Shown: piece by piece, positions 17,234 to 26,342 of the stretch
How the letters are laid out: each line of letters begins with the position of its first letter
How positions within the stretch are numbered: position 1 is the stretch's first letter
The notes under the pieces: model-generated
Seen by the model: the letters and a program-made list of their open reading frames with translations, nothing else
What the model was told of the DNA's origin: nothing
Database searches by the model: none
DNA from: Bacteroides faecium
Lineage (GTDB): Bacteria > Bacteroidota > Bacteroidia > Bacteroidales > Bacteroidaceae
Direction: 5' to 3'
DNA length: 64,000 bases
Assembly (NCBI RefSeq): GCF_012113595.1
Contig: NZ_CP050831.1
Span: forward strand, 62,001 to 126,000
Translations under genes and position numbers: made by a program

Positions 17234-18346
17234 TCAGTTTTTATCTGTGTCTATGTACCAGTATTTATTTTTAAGTATGCTCACATCACAGGTCTTCTCT
17301 CCCGGATTGTCATAGAAAGATATTCGATAATCCTTTTCCTGTTCAGAAGTGGGTGGCTTGGGAAGGGGAATCAGCACTTCAAATATTTCATTTAATGTAC
17401 TCGCCCCTAAGTTACAAGAATGGCAACGTAATATTTGTACCAGATTATTTGCCGGGATTGATAAATAGTTCAGTTTTCTATTGAAACTACAATCCAGAAA
17501 ACGAATCGACTGATGATTTGATAAATCTAACGTTGTCAGTTTATTAGAGCGACAGCTAAATTCTGACAACAAAGGCAGCTTTTCTAAAAAAGCCAATGAA
17601 CTAAAGGCGCAGTTTTGTATAAACAATCCGGTAATAGCCATATCCTCTTCAAAATCAATGGCAGTCAGAGGGTTGTTATTACAATAGAAAGTCCGCAATG
17701 CGGGCGTTCCTTTCAAAGAAAGAGTGGTTAACCCGTTTCCGGCACAATTCAAGTCCTTCAGCCTTGGCAGGTTTACTATATTCAAGGAAGTCAATCGGGG
17801 ATTTGTGTAGATGTCCGCTCTTTCCAGTTGCTTGCACTGGTTTAGTTCTAGACGTTCCAAGTCAGACCAGTTGCCGATATTTATATCTTCCACATTAGGA
17901 CAAGAACTACTCAGGTCAAGTTCCGCGGTGCCCGAAAAGCTGTTTAGATTCAAACTCCTTATTCCAGGCAAATATCCCATACGGAGATTCGTTGTAGGAA
18001 GAAGCAGACCACTTATACTGAGGAAATCCAGTTCTTCCGCCCATATTCTTACCTGATAACTTTTCTTGTTTCCATATTTGTAATTGATAGGTCCGGTCGT
18101 TCCCGGGTCTTCTATCTTTTGCAGACGTCCGTCGCCCCATTCAATAGCCATTCTTCCACCACCGGCAATCACTTCTATCTGCTTCCAGTCACTGGCAACC
18201 TCTACTGTAAACTGCACCGTATTATCGTCCGTCAATTCAGGAATTTCAATATCATCTCCAAAGATTCTTTTATCTTCCGCACAAGATGTGAATCCGAAAA
18301 ACAAGCATATTCCTACCAGACCGGAGAACAATTTATTAAATTTCAT
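17234..18346 (-). CDS. Leucine-rich-repeat surface lipoprotein
   Basis: The 370-aa protein has a lipobox (LFFGFTSC). Residues about 45-120 form a beta-rich domain containing the sequence IEWGDGRLQKI, which recalls PKD-like folds. From about 125 to 320 there are roughly nine irregular leucine-rich repeats of about 21-23 residues with consensus L-x-x-L-x-C-x-x-N-x-L-T-x-L-x-L, like the internalin-style repeats of Bacteroides surface proteins. The role is unknown; adhesion or ligand binding is inference. It is the first gene of a likely two-gene operon with the M28 peptidase. Confidence 0.82.
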   Translation of the reverse strand: MKFNKLFSGLVGICLFFGFTSCAEDKRIFGDDIEIPELTDDNTVQFTVEVASDWKQIEVIAGGGRMAIEWGDGRLQKIEDPGTTGPINYKYGNKKSYQVRIWAEELDFLSISGLLLPTTNLRMGYLPGIRSLNLNSFSGTAELDLSSSCPNVEDINIGNWSDLERLELNQCKQLERADIYTNPRLTSLNIVNLPRLKDLNCAGNGLTTLSLKGTPALRTFYCNNNPLTAIDFEEDMAITGLFIQNCAFSSLAFLEKLPLLSEFSCRSNKLTTLDLSNHQSIRFLDCSFNRKLNYLSIPANNLVQILRCHSCNLGASTLNEIFEVLIPLPKPPTSEQEKDYRISFYDNPGEKTCDVSILKNKYWYIDTDKN

Positions 18347-18426
18347 GGCTTTATATTTAAGTTAGCAACACACAAAAGTAAGAAAAGAAATAGATATCAT
18401 ACGCCTATAGAATGCAAATTTATAAG

Positions 18427-18434
18427 TAACTTTG
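18427..18434 (+). promoter_or_regulatory. -7 element before the 144-aa membrane protein
   Basis: TAACTTTG matches TAnnTTTG and lies 24 bp before the start codon. The -33 position is not clear. Confidence 0.5.
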
Positions 18435-18457
18435 CAGAAATTTGATTTAGTACGATT

Positions 18458-18892
18458 ATGTGGATACTCATTATAGGTCTGGTATTGCTGGGTGTTATCG
18501 CACTGATAGCCGGAATCATCCGCAACAGAAGACTGCAAAAGAAAATAGAGAGAGGCGAACTGGACCGTATGCCGGAAGTGAAGGAAGTGGATACAGAATG
18601 TTGCGGACAACATGAAGTATGCGAACGGGATAGCCTGCTGGCTGCTGTCAGCAAGAAAATAGAATATTACGATGATGAGGAACTGGACCAATTCATCGGT
18701 CGCGAAGGGAATGCATACGCAGAAGAAGAGACGGATATGTTTCGGGATGTACTGTATACCACCAAAGATGATGAAGTGGCAGGATGGGTACGCAGCCTTC
18801 AGCTCCGCGGCATTGAATTGCCGGACGAGCTTAAAGACGAAGTGTTCCTGATTATCGGAGAAAGAAGAGTCGTAGAGAAGAAAGAAGCCTGA
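18458..18892 (+). CDS. Small membrane-anchored protein, unknown function
   Basis: The 144-aa protein has one N-terminal transmembrane helix (MWILIIGLVLLGVIALIAGII) followed by a positively charged stop-transfer segment and a highly acidic cytoplasmic part. A Cys-rich patch, ECCGQHEVCE, lies near residue 50. I do not recognise a family. It is 61 bp before the metal ABC permease, on the same strand, so it may be cotranscribed. A link to metal handling through the Cys/His patch is only a guess. Confidence 0.75.
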   Translation: MWILIIGLVLLGVIALIAGIIRNRRLQKKIERGELDRMPEVKEVDTECCGQHEVCERDSLLAAVSKKIEYYDDEELDQFIGREGNAYAEEETDMFRDVLYTTKDDEVAGWVRSLQLRGIELPDELKDEVFLIIGERRVVEKKEA

Positions 18893-18953
18893 CAAGTATA
18901 AACCCAGTTTCTCAGATTCGTAAATTAGAACTTGTAATTAGTAAATTAAATCA

Positions 18954-19757
18954 GTGGATCTACTACAATATACATTCTTTCAACATGCCCTGCTAGGGAG
19001 CCTGCTGGCAAGTATCGCCTGTGGAATTATAGGAACATACATCGTTACCCGCCGCCTGGTATTTATCAGTGGGGGTATCACCCATGCTTCTTTCGGTGGA
19101 ATAGGCTTAGGATTGTTTGCGGGAATTTCCCCGATACTCTCCGCCGCCGTCTTTTCCGTATTGTCCGCCTTTGGCGTCGAATGGCTCAGCAGGCGGAAAG
19201 ATATGCGCGAAGATTCTGCTATTGCCGTATTCTGGACGTTGGGCATGGCATTGGGAATCATGTTCAGCTTCCTGTCGCCGGGATTCGCTCCCGACCTGTC
19301 AGCTTATCTTTTCGGGAATATCCTGACCATCAATCAAGCCGACTTATGGATGCTCGGCATACTGGCACTGCTGCTGACCGGATTCTTTTACCTGTTTATC
19401 CGTCCCATTGTATATATCGCCTTCGACCGTGAGTTTGCACGTTCACAGAAGATTCCGGTAGAGGTATTTGAATATGTATTGATGATGTTTATCGCGCTGA
19501 CGATTGTAGCCTGTCTGCGCATGGTAGGTATCGTATTAGCCATCTCCCTTCTCACCATTCCGCAGATGACTGCCAACTTATTCACGTATAGTTTCAAGAA
19601 AATAATCTGGCTGTCCATCGGTATCGGCTTCTTGGGATGCTTGGGCGGACTGTTTATTTCTTATCATTGGAAAGTTCCTTCGGGAGCCTCGATCATATTC
19701 TTCTCTATCCTGATTTATGCTGTTTGCAAAATAGGAAAGAGTTGTTGCAGGAAATAG
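18954..19757 (+). CDS. ABC-3 family metal transporter permease (ZnuB/MntB-like)
   Basis: This 267-aa inner-membrane protein has about seven to eight hydrophobic helices and the ABC-3 signature region SGGITHASFGGIGLG near the N-terminus, with VACLRMVGIVLAISLLTIP near the coupling segment. ABC-3 permeases import Zn2+, Mn2+ or Fe2+ with a binding protein and ATPase; neither partner is in this window. Translation appears to start at a GTG (18954), which places the first helix correctly; no ATG is available nearby in frame. Confidence 0.88.
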   Translation: MDLLQYTFFQHALLGSLLASIACGIIGTYIVTRRLVFISGGITHASFGGIGLGLFAGISPILSAAVFSVLSAFGVEWLSRRKDMREDSAIAVFWTLGMALGIMFSFLSPGFAPDLSAYLFGNILTINQADLWMLGILALLLTGFFYLFIRPIVYIAFDREFARSQKIPVEVFEYVLMMFIALTIVACLRMVGIVLAISLLTIPQMTANLFTYSFKKIIWLSIGIGFLGCLGGLFISYHWKVPSGASIIFFSILIYAVCKIGKSCCRK

Positions 19758-19778
19758 TCATCATAATAGAATTAGTAT

Positions 19779-20192
19779 ATGGAAATCAAAATTCAATCAC
19801 TGGAAAGTATCCATGAAGCAGCCCGCGAATTTATTGCTGCTATGGGCGACAACACTGTATTTGCTTTATACGGAAAGATGGGTGCCGGCAAAACGACATT
19901 TGTCAAAGCACTCTGCGAAGAATTGGGCGTAGAAGACGTTATCAGTTCTCCCACCTTTGCCATCGTCAACGAATATCGTTCGGACGAAACAGGGGAATTG
20001 ATTTATCACTTCGACTTTTACCGTATCAAGAAACTGAGTGAAGTGTATGACATGGGATATGAAGATTATTTCTACAGCGGCGCCCTTTGCTTTATCGAAT
20101 GGCCGGAGCTTGTAGAAGAGCTGCTGCCGGGTGATGCCGTAAAAGTAACGATTGAAGAACTGGAAGACGGAAGCAGAGTTATCAAGCTATGA
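19779..20192 (+). CDS. tsaE: tRNA threonylcarbamoyladenosine biosynthesis ATPase TsaE
   Basis: TsaE is the ATPase partner of the TsaB/TsaD complex that makes the universal t6A37 modification of ANN-decoding tRNAs. The 137-aa sequence has the P-loop GKMGAGKT (residues 32-39), SSPTFAIVNEY, HFDFYRI and FIEWPE, all diagnostic of the family. It is 21 bp after the ABC permease and its stop overlaps the start of the next gene (ATGA), which indicates translational coupling. Confidence 0.95.
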   Translation: MEIKIQSLESIHEAAREFIAAMGDNTVFALYGKMGAGKTTFVKALCEELGVEDVISSPTFAIVNEYRSDETGELIYHFDFYRIKKLSEVYDMGYEDYFYSGALCFIEWPELVEELLPGDAVKVTIEELEDGSRVIKL

Positions 20193-20416
20193 CCGGACAA
20201 TATATCGTACAAGGAATCTTTGCGCTGGCAGGAATTGTCTCCCTGCTGGCGTCATTGCTCAACTGGGACTGGTTTTTCACAACGCGCAATGCACAGACCA
20301 TTATCCGGAACGTAGGACGAAACCGGACACGGTTATTCTACGGCATACTGGGGGTTATCATCATCGGCATGGCTATTTTCTTCTTTGTGGAAACACGGAA
20401 AGCATCAGGAGTATAA
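20189..20416 (+). CDS. Small two-TM protein, Imm17-like
   Basis: This 75-aa protein has two predicted membrane helices flanking a basic loop with NWDWFF and RNAQTIIRNVGRNRTRLFYGILG. From memory this resembles the family named immunity protein 17 (Imm17). The name derives from comparative genomics of toxin systems, but here there is no toxin gene, and the start overlaps tsaE by 4 bp, suggesting a housekeeping or unlinked membrane role. Not confirmed by any search. Confidence 0.65.
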   Translation: MTGQYIVQGIFALAGIVSLLASLLNWDWFFTTRNAQTIIRNVGRNRTRLFYGILGVIIIGMAIFFFVETRKASGV

Positions 20417-20436
20417 TCTCTTTTTGAAGAAATACA

Positions 20437-20467
20437 TTTGCTATCTTCTCTTTTTTTACTATTTTTG
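20437..20467 (+). promoter_or_regulatory. Promoter of the MNT/HEPN pair
   Basis: TTTG (20437-20440), a 19-bp spacer and TATTTTTG (20460-20467) are a full match to the Bacteroides consensus. The start codon at 20489 follows 21 bp later. It excludes the longer reading frame beginning at 20438. Confidence 0.75.
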
Positions 20468-20488
20468 TATTGGAAGGAGAATATAAGA

Positions 20489-20782
20489 ATGAAAACAACC
20501 AACGAATATCTTGCAAAGATTCGCCAGTTCAAGCAACAGTTTGCCGAGAAATACGGAATTATTTCTATCGGAATCTTCGGTTCTGTGGCTCGTGGAGAAC
20601 AGCATGAAGAGAGCGATTTGGATGTTTTTATTGAGTTAAAAGAGCCGGATCCTTTTATTATGTTCGATATAAAAGAAGAGTTGGAACAGATATGTAACTG
20701 CAAAATAGATCTTCTCCGATTACGTAAAAATCTCCGTTCACTCATTTCCCAAAGAATAGAAAAAGATGGAATATACGCTTAA
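20489..20782 (+). CDS. MNT-type nucleotidyltransferase antitoxin (MntA-like)
   Basis: This 97-aa minimal nucleotidyltransferase has GSVARGE at residues 31-37 and the metal-binding DxD at D43/D45 (SDLDVF). A third acidic residue lies in KIDLLRL. In HEPN/MNT systems such as Shewanella HepT/MntA, the MNT protein neutralises the HEPN toxin by adding AMP groups to a tyrosine near its active site. Its 3' end overlaps the HEPN gene by 17 bp. The start at 20489 fits the promoter and the family N-terminus. Confidence 0.9.
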   Translation: MKTTNEYLAKIRQFKQQFAEKYGIISIGIFGSVARGEQHEESDLDVFIELKEPDPFIMFDIKEELEQICNCKIDLLRLRKNLRSLISQRIEKDGIYA

Positions 20783-21143
20783 AGAAGAAATTCAAGACAA
20801 GTTTCTTCAAATATCAGAATCAATATCTATCATTGAAGAAAGGTGTAAGAATATTCAGCAGGTAGATGATTTTCTATTATCACCTTGGGGAATGACCATC
20901 TTAGATGCATGTATCATGAGAATTCAAGTGATAGGAGAAACAATCAAGGCGATTGATGATAAAACACAAAAGAATTTTCTTAAAGATTATCCTCAAATTC
21001 CATGGACGAAAGTTATTGGATTAAGAAATATTATCTCCCATGAATATGCCAATATTGACTACGAAATCATTTGGGTAGTCATACAAAAACATCTTCCTCC
21101 TTTAAAAGAGACAGTTGAACAAATCATTAAAGACTTATCATAG
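20766..21143 (+). CDS. HEPN-domain ribonuclease toxin (HepT-like, DUF86)
   Basis: The 125-aa all-helical protein contains RNIISHEY at residues 87-94. This is the R-x4-H-x-Y motif of HepT, with R87 and H92 as RNase residues and Y94 as the expected AMPylation target. Family members cleave RNA when not neutralised. It overlaps the MNT gene by 17 bp. Its 3' end overlaps the convergent DUF58 gene by 6 bp, which suggests a compact insertion between the tsaE operon and the DUF58 operon. Confidence 0.9.
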   Translation: MEYTLKEEIQDKFLQISESISIIEERCKNIQQVDDFLLSPWGMTILDACIMRIQVIGETIKAIDDKTQKNFLKDYPQIPWTKVIGLRNIISHEYANIDYEIIWVVIQKHLPPLKETVEQIIKDLS

Positions 21144-22448
21144 CAGCTGCCGCGCTTTCATCTCCAAATACTTATTAATCACATCTATCGAAAGATTCTC
21201 CGGTGTAGTTAATAAAGAATAGATTCCATGCTGTTTCAAGGTAGAAACAACCAACCGCTTTTCGTAAGCGAACTTTTCCGCAATCACATGGCGGTAATAG
21301 CCTTCCGTATCTTTGGCAGGAGTGGCAATGTATTCCTTCAATTCGGCATCCTCGAAAAAGACGACAAGCAGACGGTGTTGGCGGTTCAATTGCTTCAGAT
21401 AAGCCAACTGACGGTTCATGCTGGATATACCGGAGAAATTTGTATATAATATCAACAGGCTCCGTTTGCTGACATGCTTGTTCAGATGCACACATAGAGC
21501 CGAGAAATCCGTTTCCCCGAAAGTAGTCTTCTGGCTGTAAAGTTTCTCAAGCAAGGTCTGCATATGTCCTGGTTGCTTGGAAGCAGGGACAAACGTATCG
21601 AAATGCTCATCAAAAGTCACCAAACCCGCCTTGTCCTCTTTCTGCATCGCAACGTACGAAAGTACCAGCGAAGCGTTTATCGCATAATCGAGCAAAGTCA
21701 TTCCACGAAAAGCCTGCTGCATCACCCTGCCTTTATCTATCACATTATAAATCTGTTGTGAACGTTCGTCCTGATAAACATTCACCATAAGCTCGTGCCG
21801 GCGGGCACTCGCTTTCCAGTTTATCGTACGGTAATCATCGCCTTTCACATACTCCTTTATCTGCTCAAACTCCGTGTGATGACCTATCCGGCGAATACGC
21901 TTTATTCCCAGTTCGGTAAGATTATCACTGATAGCCAGCAATTCATACTGGTGCAGCATCAGATAAGACGGATACACCTTAATATCCAACGGTTCACCAC
22001 AAGTATATCGCCGGGAAACCAAGCCTATCCGCCCGGTTACGAAAACCCGGATGTGTCCGAAAGAATAGACGCCCCGACGCGTAGGACGAAGCTGGTAACT
22101 AACCGTTTTCCCTTCGTTTGCCCGAAGACTGACACAAAAATCAATATCACGCTTCTGAAAGATAAAAGGAATTTCGTCAATGATTTCCAAAGCGACAGGA
22201 CGGGGATAACTACTCTCTACCCGGATACTTACCTCATTCTCGTCCCCATTGGAGAAACGGTCGGCACATTGGCGGAATGCCTGAATTCCACGAACACTAT
22301 AAAGCAGATAGCCATCCGCCAATACAGTCAGGAAAAAGGCAAAAAGCACCCACTGCCCGATAACAAAGAGCGGAGCGAAGGCGTATCCACTACCCAACAA
22401 GAGGATAATTACGACAAGGGCAATATAGAAACGACGGGTTAAGTACAA
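21138..22448 (-). CDS. DUF58-domain membrane protein
   Basis: The 436-aa protein has two N-terminal hydrophobic helices, a beta-rich middle region and the DUF58 core: IRRIGHHTEFEQIKEYVKGDDYRTINWKASARRHELMVNVYQDERSQ. A VWA-like segment (LLDYAINASLVLSYVAM, KRSLLILYTNF) follows. DUF58 proteins nearly always neighbour a MoxR ATPase, as here (64 bp), and are thought to form chaperone-like or envelope-maturation complexes. Function is not settled. It is the last gene of the 27294-to-21138 leftward cluster. Confidence 0.88.
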   Translation of the reverse strand: MYLTRRFYIALVVIILLLGSGYAFAPLFVIGQWVLFAFFLTVLADGYLLYSVRGIQAFRQCADRFSNGDENEVSIRVESSYPRPVALEIIDEIPFIFQKRDIDFCVSLRANEGKTVSYQLRPTRRGVYSFGHIRVFVTGRIGLVSRRYTCGEPLDIKVYPSYLMLHQYELLAISDNLTELGIKRIRRIGHHTEFEQIKEYVKGDDYRTINWKASARRHELMVNVYQDERSQQIYNVIDKGRVMQQAFRGMTLLDYAINASLVLSYVAMQKEDKAGLVTFDEHFDTFVPASKQPGHMQTLLEKLYSQKTTFGETDFSALCVHLNKHVSKRSLLILYTNFSGISSMNRQLAYLKQLNRQHRLLVVFFEDAELKEYIATPAKDTEGYYRHVIAEKFAYEKRLVVSTLKQHGIYSLLTTPENLSIDVINKYLEMKARQLL

Positions 22449-22512
22449 TTTATCAATTAGATATTAAAGATTAAAAACTAAAGACCATAGTCTGGTAATA
22501 ATCGACTACCCA

Positions 22513-23487
22513 TTATTTCGGGACTTCGACCTTATCAATCAAGCGCTGCGTCACCTTCACCGGAGAATATCCTTCCATTTCCGCTTCCGCCGTCAAGATA
22601 AGGCGGTGCTGAAGTACGTAAGGAGCTACGAACTTAATATCTTCCGGCGTCACAAAATCCCGTCCCTGCAAGAGTGCATAGGCCTTCGAGGATTGCAGCA
22701 TAGCTACGGATGCACGCGGAGAAGCTCCCAGATACACAGCCTTGCTGGTACGCGTCTGCTGCACAATCAATGCGATGTATTGGAGCAGCGTACGGTCTAC
22801 AAATACCTGATTCATGAAAGCACGGAGCGACAGAAGTTCTTCTTTGGTGATGGAAGGCGTTATGTTGTCCAGTTTCACCAATGCGGCATTGGTATGATGA
22901 CGTTCAAGGATATTCACTTCCTCTTCAAGGGAAGGATAATCCATCGTAATCTTCATCAGGAAACGGTCGAGTTGCGCTTCGGGAAGTTTGTACGTACCTT
23001 CCTGTTCCACAGGATTCTGTGTGGCAAGAATCGTATATAGTTCGCCCATCCGGTGTGTAGTTCCGTCAATACTGATCTGACGTTCTTCCATCACCTCAAA
23101 CAAGGCAGCCTGCGTTTTGGCAGGCGCACGGTTGATTTCGTCCACCAATACGATATCCGCGAAAATCGGCCCCTGATGAAAGTCAAAGCCATTGGTTTTC
23201 ATATTAAACACCGTCGTACCCAACACATCACTCGGCATCAAGTCCGGTGTAAACTGGATACGGCTGAAGTCAGCATCAATCAGACGAGCCGTCAGGCGAG
23301 CCAACAAGGTCTTTGCCACTCCCGGCACACCTTCTATCAGCACATGGCCATTAGCCAGAATGGCTGTCAGCACCAAATCCACCGTCTGTTCCTGTCCGAC
23401 AATGACGGAAGCAATCCGGTCTTTCAACTCTTGTATCTTCTCGGAAAAGAGAGTTAAATCCACTCGCTGTTCTGTATTCTCTTCCAT
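22513..23487 (-). CDS. MoxR-family AAA+ ATPase
   Basis: The 324-aa protein has Walker A GVPGVAKTLLA, Walker B ADIVLVDEINRAPAKTQAALFEVMEE, and sensor-type TILATQNPVEQEGTYKLPEAQLDRF, all MoxR signatures. MoxR proteins act as chaperones for VWA/DUF58 partners and envelope stress systems. It is 11 bp after the DUF4350 gene and precedes DUF58, so the three are very likely cotranscribed. Confidence 0.95.
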   Translation of the reverse strand: MEENTEQRVDLTLFSEKIQELKDRIASVIVGQEQTVDLVLTAILANGHVLIEGVPGVAKTLLARLTARLIDADFSRIQFTPDLMPSDVLGTTVFNMKTNGFDFHQGPIFADIVLVDEINRAPAKTQAALFEVMEERQISIDGTTHRMGELYTILATQNPVEQEGTYKLPEAQLDRFLMKITMDYPSLEEEVNILERHHTNAALVKLDNITPSITKEELLSLRAFMNQVFVDRTLLQYIALIVQQTRTSKAVYLGASPRASVAMLQSSKAYALLQGRDFVTPEDIKFVAPYVLQHRLILTAEAEMEGYSPVKVTQRLIDKVEVPK

Positions 23488-23498
23488 AAATTTCTTCT

Positions 23499-24773
23499 TT
23501 AGATATGATTGATTATTTCATTCATTTTATCAATAAACACTTTCATCTGTTCAGAGTCGATAGTGCGTCCACCGTAAAGCACCGGTCTGACTTCATGGAT
23601 AAACCTCGCAATATCTTCGGCATCCATCCCCGTTTTCCGGGCAATCCTCTCGAAAGAGCGTTTGTCATCCGCCACTTCCTCAATATCCACCTGAATTTCT
23701 CTTCGCAACACTTCTGCCAAATAAGCAAACTTCTTACGAACCAAGTCGACATGGTCTTTCTTCTGGAAATACAGCGTACCAATCAATTCTGTAAATTCGA
23801 GAGACTTGTTTGCCGGCTCACGAACAACAGGAATGGCACGTTGCCGTCTTTTTGCCGTGAATATCATAAAAAGCAGGATAGTAATCATCGTCAGGTACAA
23901 AGCCCAACGGAGCGGCTGGTGCGCAAGCAGATAACGGAAAGGCGACTGTTGCACCTGTGCCGTCGCTTTCACATATCCTTCACTACGAACGATAGGAAGT
24001 TCCCCCATCTGCGACAGTAAACGGAAGATATAATTTGCGTTATTCCCGTCCAACACGCCATAATTCGTAAACAACAACGGAGTAGAGACGAGCATGATTT
24101 CCCCTTTCCCCCACGGACGAACCATTGCCATCAACGGATGATAGTTATTGTACGCTTTCACAGAATCAGAATCAGCCAACGCATCACCGATAGCGTCCGA
24201 CATATCTTTCTCCGCCAACTTCCGTACCGGCAATGAATCATAACTCCTGAAATAGGAATTACAGAATTGCGGATAACAACGGTATAGCTGCCGGGAATAG
24301 ACAGAATCGGCAATCCAATAAATACTGTCTTTCCTGAAGATAGAAGAAGCATACTTCTTGAAAGCAGCCGCACTAAAATGAGAATATGTACAATAAAACC
24401 GCAAAGTATCTTCCAAATACTTAGGATAGTTATTGCTTACCAGCATAATCTTATTCCCCCGTTCTGCCATTTTCAATAAAGCATTCACGTCTGCCTCTAC
24501 CATAGACAAATTATTGGCAATCACAAGTATGCCCTTATTGCCATTGTCCGTCGTATCCCCCTCCATCTGATAGAACGTCTCCTTAGATATGGAATAGCCA
24601 TTTGGCAAAGAAGAAGACAGCAGGCTGTCGAACACCGCACAACCGAGCGGCTGCTCATCGTAATGGCTGAAAGTAGGTGTCCACACAAACTTTTTAGGCA
24701 AATGATACTCTACCGCAAACATAACCAGCAGAAAAGCTACAATAAAGATTATAAACCAGCGGCTTCCTTTCAT
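23499..24773 (-). CDS. DUF4350-domain membrane protein
   Basis: The 424-aa protein has an N-terminal transmembrane helix (FIIFIVAFLLVMFAVEYHL), a periplasmic part with EQPLGCAVFDSLLSS and ILVIANNLSMVEADVNALLKMAERGNKIMLVS typical of DUF4350, and a second helix near residue 290 followed by a cytoplasmic tail. In other phyla DUF4350 neighbours MoxR, DUF58 and DUF4129 genes. It overlaps the DUF4129 gene by 4 bp, implying translational coupling. Confidence 0.82.
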   Translation of the reverse strand: MKGSRWFIIFIVAFLLVMFAVEYHLPKKFVWTPTFSHYDEQPLGCAVFDSLLSSSLPNGYSISKETFYQMEGDTTDNGNKGILVIANNLSMVEADVNALLKMAERGNKIMLVSNNYPKYLEDTLRFYCTYSHFSAAAFKKYASSIFRKDSIYWIADSVYSRQLYRCYPQFCNSYFRSYDSLPVRKLAEKDMSDAIGDALADSDSVKAYNNYHPLMAMVRPWGKGEIMLVSTPLLFTNYGVLDGNNANYIFRLLSQMGELPIVRSEGYVKATAQVQQSPFRYLLAHQPLRWALYLTMITILLFMIFTAKRRQRAIPVVREPANKSLEFTELIGTLYFQKKDHVDLVRKKFAYLAEVLRREIQVDIEEVADDKRSFERIARKTGMDAEDIARFIHEVRPVLYGGRTIDSEQMKVFIDKMNEIINHI

Positions 24774-25387
24774 GAGACGCCTCCTTTCCCTATTTCCTCC
24801 TGCAACGTCTGCATGGTACGGAAAAGTTCTTCCGTCGCCTCAAAGTTTCCGTAACGTACCCGCAAAAAGTGATTGGTCAGTTGGCGGAAAGCCGGCAAAC
24901 GGACTTCATTCAGATACTGTGTAGGCGTTTTATAAAGTTGCCAGTCGATGCGTTCCGCATCGCTGAGCTGTTTCAATGTCTGCAAATAAAGCAAACGAAC
25001 CGCTTCCCGATAATCCTGGCGGGAAAGCGCTTCGGCAATTCCTCCCGGAAAATCTACGCCATAAATCGTATCTTCCCCTACGGTATAAGGCAATGCATTC
25101 TTAGGCGAACGCATGAACAGTTCGGGACGCTTTTTATAAACGAACCAGATAATCAGAAGCAGAAGAATGATGGCAATGCATATCAGGATAAGCCCCGAAT
25201 ACTCTTCCGCAAAGCGGCTGCCGAATATCTTGCGCAGAAGTTCCCCGAACTGCTTACTGATCCACTCTAAGAGGTTAAGCTCCGGAGTAATCAGTTCACG
25301 GTTATAGTCGTATGCCGGATCAGACCGCCAAAGGGCAATCTTCGCCGTATCACAGACCAATGTATCAGCCGGGGAAGTAAGATTCAT
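24770..25387 (-). CDS. DUF4129-domain membrane protein
   Basis: The 205-aa protein has one transmembrane helix (GLILICIAIILLLLIIWFVY, about residues 65-84). The cytoplasmic C-terminal part is the DUF4129 helical domain, with SRQDYREAVRLLYLQTLKQL and LTNHFLRVRYGNFEATEEL. DUF4129 is usually found with MoxR/DUF58 genes. It overlaps the next gene by 4 bp and follows the membrane protein gene by 16 bp. Confidence 0.82.
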   Translation of the reverse strand: MNLTSPADTLVCDTAKIALWRSDPAYDYNRELITPELNLLEWISKQFGELLRKIFGSRFAEEYSGLILICIAIILLLLIIWFVYKKRPELFMRSPKNALPYTVGEDTIYGVDFPGGIAEALSRQDYREAVRLLYLQTLKQLSDAERIDWQLYKTPTQYLNEVRLPAFRQLTNHFLRVRYGNFEATEELFRTMQTLQEEIGKGGVS

Positions 25388-25403
25388 CTATTCCGGATTT
25401 ATT

Positions 25404-26342
25404 TTAGAGTTTATCAAAGTTGTCAATATCACTTTCTACCGTTATGCTGTCCACCACTTCCGATGCATGACCGTACTGATATACCAGTCCTACAATACTG
25501 AATATAGCCGACAGGTAAGAGCCGTACAACATCAGAATAGAAAACAGATATTGCGCAAAGTTCAGTCCGACGGACGAAGAGACTTCACCACCGTCACTCA
25601 TGGCAAAAACCATTTTCACGATATAGATAACATACCACGGTATCGAAACAATCCCCTGCAATACGCTGGCAATGATTCCCATCACAATCAAAATCAGGAA
25701 AACTCCTCCCCAAGTGGCAAACCCTAACCGGAATGTTTTCTTGAACGCCTCCATCAGCGAAATATCTTCAAACAAATAGATAGGAGCCATCAGAGCCATA
25801 GGTATCATGAATGCAAACAACAACGGGAAAGTGAGCAGCAATGTAAAAGGAGTCAATACTGCCAATAACACCATTATAATGATGACAAACAGGAATAAGA
25901 AGCTGACAGCCACCCCCATGAGAAACAATCTCTTGACATTGTGAAGCAGCAACGGTTTTATGTCACTGAATACAATACCGTTCAGGCGTTCCTCACGTTC
26001 ATTGTACAAGCGAACCATTCCATAAATCAAGGAAGTCAGCAACAAGGCTCCCAAACAAGAAAAGAAGATAACCCCTGCATAGTTCAATGCAAATGTAGGT
26101 CCCAAGGCTGCGAAAGGATTATCACCCATACTTCCTGATGCCTGCATGGCGGTGAGGTCTGTCATACCGCCCATCAGTCCGCTAAAATTTGCGGCCTGGA
26201 GCAAACAGATTGGGAGTACCAGATACGTTGAGTACTTGAACAACTGTTTCCAATTCTCTTTTATAAAGTCAAAAGAAGCGTTCAACTTTTCGCCGAAAGG
26301 GCGTTTTACGTACATCGCAATCTTAGGTTTCTGTGATTCCAT
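25404..26342 (-). CDS. Polytopic membrane protein of the MoxR/DUF58 cluster
   Basis: The 312-aa protein has about six hydrophobic helices and an amphipathic N-terminus (RPFGEKLNASFDFIKENWKQLFKY). I do not recognise a named domain with certainty; it looks like the uncharacterised inner-membrane proteins that pair with SpoIIM and DUF4129 genes in Bacteroidetes. Its start codon lies 20 bp inside the upstream SpoIIM-like gene, indicating coupling. Role unknown. Confidence 0.75.
   Translation of the reverse strand: MESQKPKIAMYVKRPFGEKLNASFDFIKENWKQLFKYSTYLVLPICLLQAANFSGLMGGMTDLTAMQASGSMGDNPFAALGPTFALNYAGVIFFSCLGALLLTSLIYGMVRLYNEREERLNGIVFSDIKPLLLHNVKRLFLMGVAVSFLFLFVIIIMVLLAVLTPFTLLLTFPLLFAFMIPMALMAPIYLFEDISLMEAFKKTFRLGFATWGGVFLILIVMGIIASVLQGIVSIPWYVIYIVKMVFAMSDGGEVSSSVGLNFAQYLFSILMLYGSYLSAIFSIVGLVYQYGHASEVVDSITVESDIDNFDKL

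Noticed and set aside
21795..22442. 215-aa plus-strand open frame
   Set aside because: Antisense to the DUF58 gene, with no recognisable domain.
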